From Citrus sinensis (Eukaryota > Streptophyta > Magnoliopsida > Sapindales > Rutaceae): a DNA stretch of 64,000 bases. The notes beneath the pieces are model-generated. The model was not told where the DNA came from, made no database searches, and was given only the letters and a program-made list of their open reading frames with translations. Below, piece after piece: positions 13,357 through 24,729 of the stretch. The position numbers and the translations under genes were made by a program. Numbering within the stretch: the first letter of the stretch is position 1; every line of letters starts with the position of its first letter. Location of the stretch: the NCBI RefSeq assembly GCF_022201045.2, contig NC_068558.1, positions 41,683,501-41,747,500 on the forward strand, in the 5' to 3' direction.

Positions 13357-14263
13357 GTCTCCAGTCTTCTGCTGCAGTGCATAATGAAACATTGAATGCC
13401 ACTGCGCCCTTTCCACCTCCTTACACTAATGACCCCCAACTCCCTAGCGGTTCTTCAGTAATTTGCCAAGAATCTTTTGATTCCAAAGCAAAACTAAACA
13501 AGAGAATCGTCCATTAATTAAGTTTCTCGGCTTCCCCCTCATTTAGCCCATTCAATTAATTTTAACTTCTTTTATCTTATTTATTTATCTGACCTTTTAA
13601 AATTTATTAAAACTAGTTCTGAAAATATGCTTATGAAAAAAAGTTTCCAGAAAACCAACAAAAAATTTTACTGAGTTCTGGGTACTTTTGTTAAAATAAA
13701 AATCTATTTTCAAAAACCTTCTTTCAAACGCTTTTCCCTTTATTAATAACAATAAAGACTGACCTTTCGTTGACATTTTAAATATAAACTATGTTTTCAC
13801 TAACTAGACAATATTTTTTTAACCCAAAAAATAGATAAATATGATAAAAGAAATTAAAATTACTTACTTCCTAATGGCCATCGAGTTGATGTCTAAAAGG
13901 TTTGTAAAACCTTGACTATTGAGTTATGTAAGTAGAATCTTAGTATACACTAATTTAATTCATGGGTTTGCTCATATTAAAATAAAATCAATTCATTAGA
14001 TATTTAATCAATACTAAAAACAATAGTATCTCAAGGTTTGTGGAACCTTGACTGTGTGCTTAATTGGCCTGTATATATCTGAGCATTCGTACGTCTCTAT
14101 AATAAGAAAAAAATGTTGTGAGAAGTGTCAGTTAGTAGCGATATAGAGAGAGACTCATTACTTTCACATTTTCTTTGCTTAATCAACTTGATTTTAATTA
14201 AAAAATATACAGACATAATAGAAATATTTTGGTCCAAAATTTTAAAGTGCGGAAAAATGCGGG

Positions 14264-14333
14264 AAAGCTTTAAAACCGCATGACTTTAAAGGTTTAAAAT
14301 CTAAAGCCTTTACAGTTATGCGGTTTTAAAGTT
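14264..14333. repeat. Imperfect ~29-bp inverted repeat (foldback)
   Basis: GCTTTAAAACCGCATGACTT...GGTTT on the left pairs, with few mismatches, with the complement of AAAGCCTTTACAGTTATGCGGTTTTAAAGTT on the right across a short loop. Just beyond it, the ~33-bp text TTCAAAAA..ATCTAATA.AATAGACAAATGTT occurs twice, at about 14336 and 14432, in direct orientation. Confidence 0.7.
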
Positions 14334-14890
14334 AATTCAAAAAAAATCTAATAAAATAGACAAATGTTTCGGGGTGAAATTGTCTCTACAAGCTTTGGGG
14401 TGAGGGGTTTGAGCTACACATATATGTTCATTCAAAAATATCTAATACAATAGACAAATGTTGTCGTCTTTTTAATTTATTAGCACACATCTAATTATAG
14501 CAGACTTGGGACAATGAGCACACAATGGCCTCATCATGGAGGCTTGGTGCTTCAAAGCAAGTACAGAAGAGACCTGGCTTCTTTCTCTTTGAGTGGGACA
14601 AAAAACACACGAATATTTGTATTATGAATCTTTAGTCTAAATACGTTGTAATTGAGAGTACTTTAAGCACATAATTACTAAAAAAAGCTATTTGGCATGA
14701 ACTAATCAACATTAAAATTGTTAATGACTTTTTTTTTTGGTTTCTAATTAATGGGAACATTCTAGTAAGAATGTGATCATGTCAAGGGCCATACCGAAAC
14801 CGATTAGAGTCCCACAGTCTCTTTATATCTTTAGAGCCTTAACCATATGTATTATTACATAAATATTAGGTGTTTAAGTTCAATTAGAAG

Positions 14891-15295
14891 CATAAATATC
14901 AATGGGCTTTTGGGTTTTTGCATAGCCAAACAAAATTAAATCGAGTGACTTGTAATCTCATTAGAAACAAGTGTTTAAAAAGTAGAAAACACATTGACCA
15001 TGAGACTTTTTTGTTTAAACTTTGTTACGCATTAGAGATATTACAATTTTGGATATATTAGAAGTATGAAATCTACCAAGTAAAACTTCAAAAAAAAAAC
15101 ATAAATATCAATTTGGTTTTGTATTTTTGCATGGTCAAATAAAATTAAACGAGTAACTTGTAATCTCATTAGAAACAAGAGTTTAAAAGATAGATCACAA
15201 GACTATTTTGTTTAAAATTTGTTACGAATTAGAGATATTACAATTTTAGATATATTAGATGTACGAAATCTACTAACTAAAACTCAAAAATACGC
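14891..15295. repeat. ~209-bp tandem duplication
   Basis: Two diverged head-to-tail copies, from about 14891 and about 15100. Shared blocks include CATAAATATCAAT, TTTTTGCATRGYCAAA, AACTTGTAATCTCATTAG, AAACAAG.GTTTAAAA and TTAGAGATATTACAATTTT. No coding signal. Confidence 0.85.
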
Positions 15296-18200
15296 ACCAC
15301 TATACACAAGATTTACCCCTACACTACACTTATAAGATGTATCTACTCTTACTTGAAGTTGTGGGCATTATTCCACCGCTTTGGGCATTTAGCCTTTTAT
15401 TTATTTATTATTATTATTAATAATAAAAGAAAAGTAATATTTTCATTAAATCGATTCAGTGATTAATAACATCACTTTTATTGGGAACAGGTTCAGCCAG
15501 CCATACAATAGGTTCAACAGTTTGGGGCATTAGGGCTCTGCCACACTGACGAGGCTTGGAATTTGATGATGATTGGCGTTCTTCTTTCGAGTCAGAATGA
15601 ACTCTCACAATCGAATCACATGAAAGTTCAAGTACTAAAATTACGCAACTCCAATACATTTTCAAAACTTTAACCAAAATTTATTGGATTCTGGGTCGTA
15701 TGATTCATGAAAATGAAAATAGTTAAGACTAGACAGGTGAGTGAAAATGTTGTAGCAGTTGCCAGCTTCCTAAAAATTGTTGCCTAAATGATAATCACTT
15801 TCTTTTAATTTCTTGGAATCCTCAAATTCAAGAGGATTTGAATTAGTATAAATAGAAAAAAAAAAAAAAAGAAGACTCCCATTGATAATCGTGCTTTAAA
15901 CTTTAACCAAAAAAACCTTCTAGGGAGGGACAATGATAATTAGTACAAATTTATCAATAAATAATAATATAATATAATTGGAGTGTTGTATATTATTATT
16001 TGAATATTTTTAAAATTGTATTGTATTTTTAAAAAAATAAAAATTTTTAATAAGGAGGAGAAACTCCACCCACTAAACATTAGTCTTTATTCTCTATTTT
16101 TATTTGAACTATGCAAAATGCTTTCGTGATCAATTAAACTACATTTGTTGTTTGTATTATATGGTCAATTAAAATGCATCATAGTTTATATTATATGTTG
16201 AATGTGCTTTAGCTGAAACAATTATATCTACTTCCCCAAATGCTAATCACATCAATTTGAATTAATTCTTATTTTTTACATATAAAAATAAAATAAAGAG
16301 AGCAGAGTACTTGACTACTTGTGAAGGAATCTTTTCTTTGCTTAATTTCCAGCCAAAACCCAAGACTCTCCATTAATTATCTAATGGTGCGTTTGGTGAA
16401 CGAAAATCAGAATGGGTGGAATGAGAATAAAAATAAGTTATTTATTTTAACTATAGGAATTAGAATCGAAATGAGTTGTATTATCATTAATGTCTCTACT
16501 TTATTTTAAAATCGGAATCATAACGAGCTAGACTATTATAAATTACTAAAAAATCTTAATTAATTTTTATCATCATTGTTATTATTATTATGACGACGAC
16601 GATGATGACGACGACGACGACAACGATGATAATGATGATAGCAACAACAGCTGTTGTATGGGTTCCACGCAGCTTATTCTTATTCCTAACTTCAATTTAA
16701 CAATTAAACAATTTATTAATTCTAATTTTCATTCCTATTTAGTAAATACAGAATAAGGTACACGGAGCCAAGCAACTTTAAATGCCATACATAAGCCTAT
16801 GTATCGTCCAACTGGGCCTATGTTAATCCCATGTACTTGTAAGAAAAATAAACACAGTGAGATAACAATTTATACAGTAGCTAATTAAACAACAACGTAA
16901 ACCAGCAACTGGAAATGACAAATGAAGAACATGAAAAGACTAGAAGAGAAAGGAAAGTGAAACAAAAAAATAAACCAGAGGTCTGCATAGGACAGTTTCC
17001 TTAAAATAGATTTACCAAATATTGTTATGCTTTAGGTTTGCTGGTAACTGTTTCCGAGGATACAACGGGTATGAACTATCCGTCAATCACAGACTGATAA
17101 TTCAGGCGAACCACAACTGCGGCAAACTCGATCACAAAAACAGACGAAAGAAGGAGGGAAGAAAAATGACAAGTACTCTTTGTGCTAGATTCAGTGTCTG
17201 TAAAAACAGAAGAGGAGGTGTCTTTTTATACTCATGTGAGGATGTAACAGCTACTTTGTATTGAATTTTCGAATTCAATATATGTTATTTAATTATTATA
17301 ACAGCCAATTCAATTCAATGAATTTGTAACATGAAAATGAAGAAGTGACTAATAATTGATATTATGTTCTTTTGTGACAAAACTCATCTTAGTAAGTTAC
17401 GAATTGCTCAAATTCATTTGACATTAACAAAGCTAGGACTTATTAGCATAAATATAATAATAAACAAACAAATAAATAAATAAAGTTATCTCATTATTTG
17501 GTGGATAAAAATGGTGTAAAATTAATGGTCACTCCAAAAATGTTACGTTATATAGAAACTTCATTTACAAACGCATTTTATTGTAAAGTTATGAGATATT
17601 GGTAAATTTACAGTACAACTGCCGCCGTTTGGTACAATGCTCTATACTCTTGATTGGAAACTCAAATTTTTTACTATTGACTTATAAATTTATTGGTACC
17701 ATGCATAATATATCATATGATAACGTAAAACAAAAAAAAGATTTCACGAGTTAGGAGTGCTTCAATTATATCGAGTGTGACTTTGGAAATGCGTATATCT
17801 GAAACATTTATATTATCGTAAATTTATATTATGATTGAGATTAAAAAAAAAAACACTTAAATAAGAGGGAAGGTGCCAGCATTATATAATATATATGGGA
17901 CGATCACCCGTTTTCAAGAAACCAACTTTACAAACTTTCAAGGGAATCTCCTGAAAACCCTAATCCTATCCTAGATTCCTAGGGACTCTAAATAAGCCTA
18001 AACTCACCCCCCAAAATTACTATAAATATTTTAATTCTTATCGCAATGTCATTGACACAAATTTCAGAGTCCTCATTTTTAACCTTCGGCTAATTATTTT
18101 TATTTGCTTCAACTTTCCCAAGGGCAGTGAGAGCCGTACAAATGGCAAACGTGTGATTGCAGAGCCAATCATCGCCCTGCTCAGATCATCATATCTAACT

Positions 18201-19399
18201 CCTCCTCCTTCAAGGGTTCGAGTGAAAAGATCTCGAAATTTTTATTTTATTTTTTTATCAACTCCAATACAATCGATTTTTCACGTCCTCCCGCGTTTTT
18301 CTAACAATCTCAAGCTACACGCTTCTCGAGAGCGTGTTTGTCACAGTCCAATAGTGTCACGAGAAAAGATAACCGTGCTTGGGTTTTGCATTGCAAGACG
18401 GCAGCAAATTGCATTGCAGTGCCAGAGTTGACAGATTGAGAGCATTCACTCGCTGACAACCTGCAGGTTCACGTACGTTATCACTTCTAACCAATCACGG
18501 AGAGCGTGACTTTGCACGTAGTTTGAGGAGTACCTTGTCTATTATATAATATAATATCCCTCGCTCTTCTCACTATGCAACTTTATTTTTTGATATTTTC
18601 CTGCGCAAAATTTAAAACGAATTTTCTGATTTGCCACTGAATTTTCAGTTAATTGTGCAATAACGATATGACGTTTTTTTTTTAATCCTGGAAATTACGT
18701 GAAATAAGAAGAACAATACTGTTTTAAAAAAGTATTACTATGCTTTTCAGTATTATTTCAATATTTTATCCTAAATGTTGATGTGCAATGATTTATTGTT
18801 GGTGAATTTCATAATTTTCAAAAATTATTTATCACTCGTACAACTCAATTGATAAAATTGATAAATACCGCTTGAAATACTAATTAAATTTTGAACAATC
18901 ATACAAATCTCACTAATAACCCTCGCTTGGACCCTATAAAAGTCGAACAAGGAAAAAAAAAAATTAGCTTTTACTTTTTTTTCAAAAACGCCCCACCGGA
19001 ATGCGGGGATGACAAAATCCCCACAAGAATGGAGATATTGTGTGATTTTCTCCATTCGGAGAGGGTATTGAGATGATTTAATGTCTAATTCTTTATTCAA
19101 AAAATCGACGGACACAATTTTTCACTCAACCTCTTATTTAGGAAGAGGCGGAGATGAAATAGAATTCCATTACCTCCCCATTTTTCTATTTCCTTATTTA
19201 AAATTTTAACATTAATTTTATTTTCTAAAATTATTATTCAATAAATAATAAAATTTAAATTATAAAATATTAAATATTAGTGTAAATAACAAATATCAAA
19301 ATATTTATACAAATAATACAAATATTAGTTAACACAAATATTTTAACGTAATTTAGACTTAATCACAACTAAAGCTCATAATCCACAAATCAAATCTTA

Positions 19400-19575
19400 A
19401 GCCACTCGACCAATGGGCATTTGATTTAGTGGGAGAGTCATTACACTTACAATGTTAAGAGAAATGGTTCGAGCCTCCATAAAAGTATTATGGGGATTAG
19501 TTTCAATCCTTCTTCAATTATCAAATAATTAAGTGGAGATAGTCTCTCCCTCACAAAATATGAGTGGAGTGGACA
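19400..19575 (+). mobile_element. tRNA-derived SINE-like element, copy 1
   Basis: A box-A-like stretch (TTTAGTGGGAG, about 19425-19435) and a good box B (GGTTCGAGCC, 19466-19475) are spaced like an internal RNA polymerase III promoter. The text after box B (ATAAAAGTATTATGGGG..TTAG, then AAGTGGAGATAG) is shared with the copy at about 44.36 kb. That pairing makes a SINE family more likely than chance. No target duplication was defined. Confidence 0.5.
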
Positions 19576-20676
19576 CCCTTAGAATATTAGAGAGGATTTA
19601 AATAATATATCTAGGCAACACTTTAGAGGAGCACATGCCACGATTAAGGTCTCAGTTGTATAATTTGTTTGTAAATATTAATTGTGGATGTAATATTAGT
19701 AACAGTCCTACATAAGAGTATTAAAAAAAAAATCTTAAACCACTCTCTCACAGTCTCACTCATTCTTTATGAATTATTCGTGCCACAACCAGCATCCAGC
19801 TTGTCCTCATCTCACTAAAGCCCAGTAGCACATTCTGTCATCAGTAATCGAGCAGCCAACTTGTCACATTGTCAACCAGTAGCCCGACTCGCAATGTTCG
19901 TTGCACCATAGTTGGTGGGTAAGAGATATCAATGCTTATGGATAACATTCATGTCAATATTGTATAAAAATGACGTTTTTTGAATTTTGTTTTGAAAAAC
20001 ATTATTTGAATATTATATATATCAAAATTTTGATGGAGTATAATAAAATAGACTAATTCACTGTCATTTACTTTTTATTTTATATATTTTTCAATTAGTA
20101 TGATTACATGAAGTTTAGAAACTAAAAATATATCAATTATTCAGGATTAGGGACTCTCAACAATCCCCTATTATTATTTCAGGATCTTATTCCCTCCCCT
20201 TTAACAATTCGAGTACAATTCAAGTAATGACGAGGAGAGTACATGGATATATGCAGAATATCAAAGATGAGTGCAAGAATGGTGGTTCCTTCCTCTCATT
20301 TCCCTATTGCCTTCCCTACTTGAACCTTACAAAAGTAAAAGAAATTTACTTTTTATTTATTTTCTCTTCAAGTGGGATTCATTGGATTTTCTTGGATTCT
20401 TCTACATTACAAAGTTGTTTCGCATAGTCTCAAAATCCGAAACCTTAGTAATTTTAAAGAAATTACATAAGAAATTACACTGTAATTTTATTGAAAATGA
20501 AAGAATTGCAAACTATTTCCATCAAGTTTATGGAAAAATACATCGAATGTTGTTGTTGTTGATTTGCTTTTGTCTTTTTTTTTGTGTTTTCTTTTTTAAG
20601 TTAGTTGCCGATGGTTCAATTTTGGACTTTCTAACTGCTGGGTTTTTTACTCTTGGGACCAATTGATTTATAAGAT

Positions 20677-21682
20677 GAGTTAGACTATTGGCACCCCTCT
20701 TATCTCCTCATAAAAACCCCTTTTAGTTATATTCATTTTATTTGCCAAAAATGACCCTTTTTTTAGGTACACTTTTCTAAGTTCTCAATTTTCATTTGAT
20801 TTATTTTATTTTTAAAACTCAAAGTATTATTGTACTATTTTTTTTAATTATTTCCAATTTTAGTATTACCCTACACACAAATTAAAAAGTTATATGGGTG
20901 ATAAATTTTTTAGTGTTAATCATTGGTTGAAATAACACATATTTCAAATTATAATTTCAAAGTAATTTTAAGTATAAAAATATTTAATCAATAAGAAATC
21001 AAAAGAGAACAATAGATTATTCAACAAGATTTCTGGAACTCTAGTCCATTTTCTTGATGATTTCGTGAGAACTGAAAATCTTTACGGTTCCAAGGAACCG
21101 TGGCAGATTTAGAGGCAATTTGGAGGACTCGATTTAGAAGATGGTGAAGATCTTTACTTTTTCACTAGCTTGAAGAAGAAGAGTGTTAACAGTTCCCATG
21201 ATTGATCGCAGAGTCGGTACTGGTACGTTGCAAGGAGAAGATGTCGGCAAGGCGGTTGTGTCCCGCAACTCTAGAAAGAAAATTGGTTCCAAGAAAAGGT
21301 TTCAATATGAGAAGGACAAGTCTCCATACAATGGTTGTTGGATTATGCATGAATACTCTCTAAATCCTTCACTATTGCCGCAAAACCTTCGATCCAGTGA
21401 CCTTGTTTTTTTGTCAAATTAGAAAGAATGGTGAGCCAGCGGCAGCTGGGCAAAAAAATTCAAGGAAAAAGAGAAAGCCGGGCATAAATTGTGTCCAATT
21501 TATTTTAGTTAGATGGGAAGTAATATATAGACTTTTTTTTTTAAAAAAAAAGGATTGATTATGAATTAAGTAATTTGTTGGAAAAAAATCTATATGTGTT
21601 TAATTTTCAATTGTCCTTAATTGTAATTTTATTTAAAGTGGGGTTTTATAAGAATAATGTAGGGGTGCCAATAGCTCCACTC
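20677..21682. mobile_element. Pack-MULE: Mutator-like element carrying a NAC-gene fragment
   Basis: The ends are inverted repeats. The left end starts GAGTTAGACTATTGGCACCC; the right end, read inward, starts GAGTGGAGCTATTGGCACCC (about 18 of 22 matches), followed by related CTTATAAAACCCC text. The element is flanked on both sides by the identical 9-mer TTATAAGAT (20668-20676 and 21683-21691), the target-site duplication length typical of Mutator-like elements. There is no transposase frame inside. Instead the middle holds a fragment of a NAC transcription-factor gene (see 21020-21422). A perfect duplication suggests fairly recent insertion. Confidence 0.88.
21020..21422 (+). pseudogene. NAC-domain transcription factor fragment captured inside a MULE
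   Basis: Reading on the plus strand, one frame gives a NAC-like start ending in LYGSKEPWQI, a stop where NAC proteins have Trp, then LEDGEDLYFFTSLKKKS (NAC subdomain C). The reading then shifts frame near 21190 to RRVGTGTLQGEDVGKAV, IGSKKRFQYEKDKSP and GCWIMHEYSL (subdomain D), ending at a stop at 21420-21422. NAC factors use this region for dimerisation and DNA binding. The N-terminal NAC box and the transcriptional-activation tail are absent. With a stop and a frameshift it cannot encode a NAC factor, though the last 79-codon frame is open. Confidence 0.82.
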
Positions 21683-21691
21683 TTATAAGAT

Positions 21692-22177
21692 TTTCAAACC
21701 CCGTCCCTAAGTAAACTTATGATTGAGTGGTGCTTTTCACACCCTAGAAAAGTCCGATAACACCCCCTCTAATAAGTTTACAATTTTAACCTTAATTCAA
21801 ATTATAATTAGAGACAAAGGCATATCTTATAAACACAAACAATTTATTGTGTACACATATGGACCCAAAAAAAAATTGTTCTATTTCAAGTTTTTAATCT
21901 GTCCAATTAATATGTAAACAAAATCAAACACTAATTCAATTGCAATTAGAACCCAATTGATTATGAATTTGACATACTCATGCAAGTAATTGTGTAAGAG
22001 GAACCTCAATTCCCAAAACAAGTTTCAATGTTCCTTTGGAATTCACCCACTTACACTTAAATTTATTAGAAGATCAAAAGGCATCGAAAGAAACAACAAT
22101 CAAGAGAGACTTAAAAAAAGAAACACAAGCGATGCAACAATCTCGTGAAAATTTATTTATATCATCGACCCATATGA
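21692..22177. other. Spacer, nothing recognised
   Basis: AT-rich DNA between the Pack-MULE and the P450 pseudogene. It may include the old 3' end of the P450 gene. Confidence 0.5.
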
Positions 22178-22786
22178 TCATATAAATTTGGCAGCCATAA
22201 GCATGACAGCATTCTTCTTGTGCTGGGTAAGACCAGGTACAACATCAAAATCCAAGTCCTCAGTCGGCATTTCCCAATTAAAGTTGTAAAGAAGATTGGC
22301 AAGTGCAAGCTCAACAGTGGGCAATGCTATAAGGACAAATTCTTCTCCGGGCACCAAATGGTAAGAGTTCAAAGTTTTGTCTTCCCAATTCAACATTGCT
22401 ACTAGGATTCATAAAATCTCTTGGGAATTTATTCAAATCCCAAACTTGGGTGTGTCCCTTCTTATTTTCCACATATTCACAAACACCGGTGTCTCAGCAG
22501 GTATTTCATAACCATTAATTATGCACTTTTCTGTTGTCTCTCTTGAGATTATTTCAGCCATTGGTTGAAATCTCATTGTCTCTTTCACTACAGCTTTAAG
22601 ATGCTGTAATCTTGGAAGATGTTCTTCATCTACAAACCCTTTCTTTTTTACGACACTTTTAACTTCTTCTTCAGCCTTCTTCTTGGCTTTTAGATTCTTC
22701 ATTAGGTTGGTCATTGACCATCTGAGGTTTACTTCACTAGTGTCGGCACCAACAAATATGCCCTACACCCATGCACGTTAAAATTA

Positions 22787-22930
22787 AGGATGTCACTAAC
22801 AGGTAATAAGTATAAATTTTAATATACTAACAGATTAAAAGATACAGTCTCCAAATTATTGAAATATATATATTATTTTATATTTTAGTGTGCATCCTCA
22901 ATGTCCTCACTAGAGAATGATTATATAAAT
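22787..22930. repeat. Diverged copy of the 3.7-4.06 kb MITE-like sequence
   Basis: AGGATGTCACTAACA, AATATACTAACAGATTAAAAGATACAG and GCATCCTCAATGTCCTCACTAGAGAAT resemble, in order, the text at about 3892-4050. It sits in the intron of the P450 pseudogene. Confidence 0.4.
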
Positions 22931-23185
22931 CGTTATCATTTGAGCCTATTAACCAGTTATTTCTTAAATTTTTAAAAATTAACAAAAAAGTTTCTATTAT
23001 ATATCTATTTTTGTTCAAATCTATCTTATAATTTTCTGTATTTTGACTACTCTATGTTTGACCTATTTGAATTTTAAGTTGGACAACAATATTATTTTTC
23101 CTTGAAAAGCAAACCCAATAGTTATAGAATAAATAACCACTAGAGGTGTAACTAGCATTTTAGTTTGGTAGGAGACCATGATAAA

Positions 23186-23259
<74 letters not shown>
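23186..23259. repeat. Compound trinucleotide microsatellite (TAC)n(TAA)n
   Basis: Uninterrupted ACT/TAC units change into TAA units. The long Ile/Ser frames predicted over it are artefacts of the repeat. Confidence 0.95.
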
Positions 23260-23260
<1 letters not shown>

Positions 23261-24481
23261 CTTATCTAGACTACAGTGTAAAATTTGTAAAACTGAAGAG
23301 GCAAACCGCATAATGGATATATCACGGATAAATTATAAAATTCAGAAGACTATAAGTTCTAGCAAGGGTAGCTCGGCGCGGCCAAACATAAAATGAGTAA
23401 ACTTTCAATTCATCCTTTTTTCTTTTTTAAATTTCGACTTGGACAAGTAGTTCCACCGCCGCCTGGTGAGATGACAGGGGCCTTTGAATAATTTCTGAGA
23501 AATAAAAATAGAAAGATTAAGTAGTACCACGATGAGTGCTTTGATCTGATCCATGGTTGGATCAATTTTCATCTCAACAAGTCAAACATCAATGAAGTCC
23601 GCTTCTTGCTCACGATCATCATCATCAAGTTTTGAACGTCGTTTGGATCCAAATGCTGGTTGATGAGTTGTCGATAAAATGTATATCACAGTCATTGAAA
23701 TTCTTCGTGAGGCGACGTTTCATCCCTGTGAGTTTATCGAGCCAACTCTTGGACGGCAAACAATCTTTGAGAAACATGCTCCCCGCCATGCATGGCCTGA
23801 GTTTCCACAATTAAAGAATCGAACCTGCTGCTTTTACCTGCCATACCTTCGTCATCTTCGAACCTCTGGCTAAAATCAACGCTGAAAATAATGTTACGTA
23901 CAAGCATCATCGTTATTTCACTTACGTTGATGGGTTTTGAAAGAGAAGATGAATTTGATATCTTTTCAAGCGCATGTGGGAAATCTCATCATTGGAGTTA
24001 ACAATGATGGGTGACAAATCTTGTCCTCATCTCTGTCCAGTAACCGATAAGCGGCGTAGAGCAACATCCAAGTAATTGTAAGATAAAGCTTGAGGGCCAA
24101 GCAAAATTGGCCTGTCTGAAAAATTAAGATCGTGAGTTTTTAAAGGCCTCTTTAGCAACTTTTGCGGAAGAAATGACTAGGGTTTGTATAGAACTAAGAC
24201 GTAGGGACATGATGGGATCATGTTGTTTAGAAAGATTATATAAATGAAGTGCACGGTTTGAGGTATCAAAATTGGCGGATGTTACCAATTATAGGGATTC
24301 CAGAAGGGCATCGTGGCAAACGAACGACACTTCTTTGTTTTTGGAGAAGAAGCAATAGAAAGATGATGGGAAAAGAAAATAGGATGATCATAATTAGAAT
24401 AAGAGCCATTATTTCGATTTGAATTCTGTTGTGTGGACTGGAACTGTATTAATACAACGTCCATGTATAAACACACTTGGG

Positions 24482-24485
<4 letters not shown>

Positions 24486-24568
<83 letters not shown>
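24486..24568. repeat. (TAA)n microsatellite
   Basis: About 27 perfect TAA units, directly beside a small MITE. Confidence 0.95.
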
Positions 24569-24581
24569 TGCCTTTTCATTA

Positions 24582-24726
24582 GAGATATCTAATTATATTA
24601 AAATCATGGATAAATTAAAATATAAAAAATACATATTTTAACACACTAGATGACAAAAATACAATGTATTAGCTTATATTTTTTGTCTTTTAACTCATTC
24701 CTGACTTTAATATAACTAGAGATCCC
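24582..24726. mobile_element. 145-bp foldback MITE with TA flanks
   Basis: The left end GAGATATCTAATTATATTAAAATCATGGAT is matched by the complement of the right end (GGGATCTCTAGTTATATTAAAGTCAGGAAT), so nearly the whole element folds on itself. TA dinucleotides flank both ends (24580-24581 and 24727-24728), which is compatible with a Tc1/mariner-type (Stowaway-like) duplication, although the termini are not the classic Stowaway consensus. Confidence 0.72.
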
Positions 24727-24729
24727 TAA

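Larger units (their letters stand above)
13356..20667. other. Long gene-poor AT-rich region
   Basis: No intact gene recognised on either strand. Small frames (for example minus 15456-15677, plus 17022-17264 and plus 18153-18431) carry no family signal I know. A TATAAAAAG-like box read on the minus strand near 17223-17232 has no recognisable coding sequence downstream. A GAC/GAT trinucleotide-rich patch lies at about 16589-16645. The segment at about 16385-16755 begins GCGTTTGGTGAACG and ends with a weak inverted match (CATTCCTATTTAGTAAATAC), so it may be a worn transposon. Repeats are listed separately. Confidence 0.5.
22178..24409 (-). pseudogene. Full-length decayed CYP71-type cytochrome P450
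   Basis: Exon 1 (about 24409-23520) starts ATG with a hydrophobic anchor (MALILIMIILFSFPIIF). It goes on through the hinge (GIPIIGN, QFDTSN), DPIMSLRL, VISSAKVAKEAF, a stop codon at 24125-24127, then in shifted frames VSEITMMLVRNIIFSV, SQRFEDD, WLDKLTG and QIKAL. Exon 2 (22762-22178) opens with the oxygen-binding helix (IFVGADTSEVNLRW), the ExxR motif (KETMR), and the PERF-side text. The heme loop reads FGARRRICPYS, where the family has FxxGxRxCxG: the cysteine is kept, but one Gly is Arg and the last Gly is replaced. A shift then leads to LPTVELALANLLYNFNWEMP and the usual C-terminus. A1-type two-exon structure fits CYP71. Multiple stops and shifts make it non-functional. The intron (22763 to about 23520) holds a repeat segment and a trinucleotide microsatellite. 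Confidence 0.88.

Noticed and set aside
17022..17264. 80-codon plus frame, or a minus-strand gene behind a TATAAAAAG box
   Set aside because: Neither strand yields a recognisable protein or clear exon chain.
23063..23396. Frames rich in poly-Ile/poly-Ser
   Set aside because: Pure translation of a trinucleotide microsatellite.
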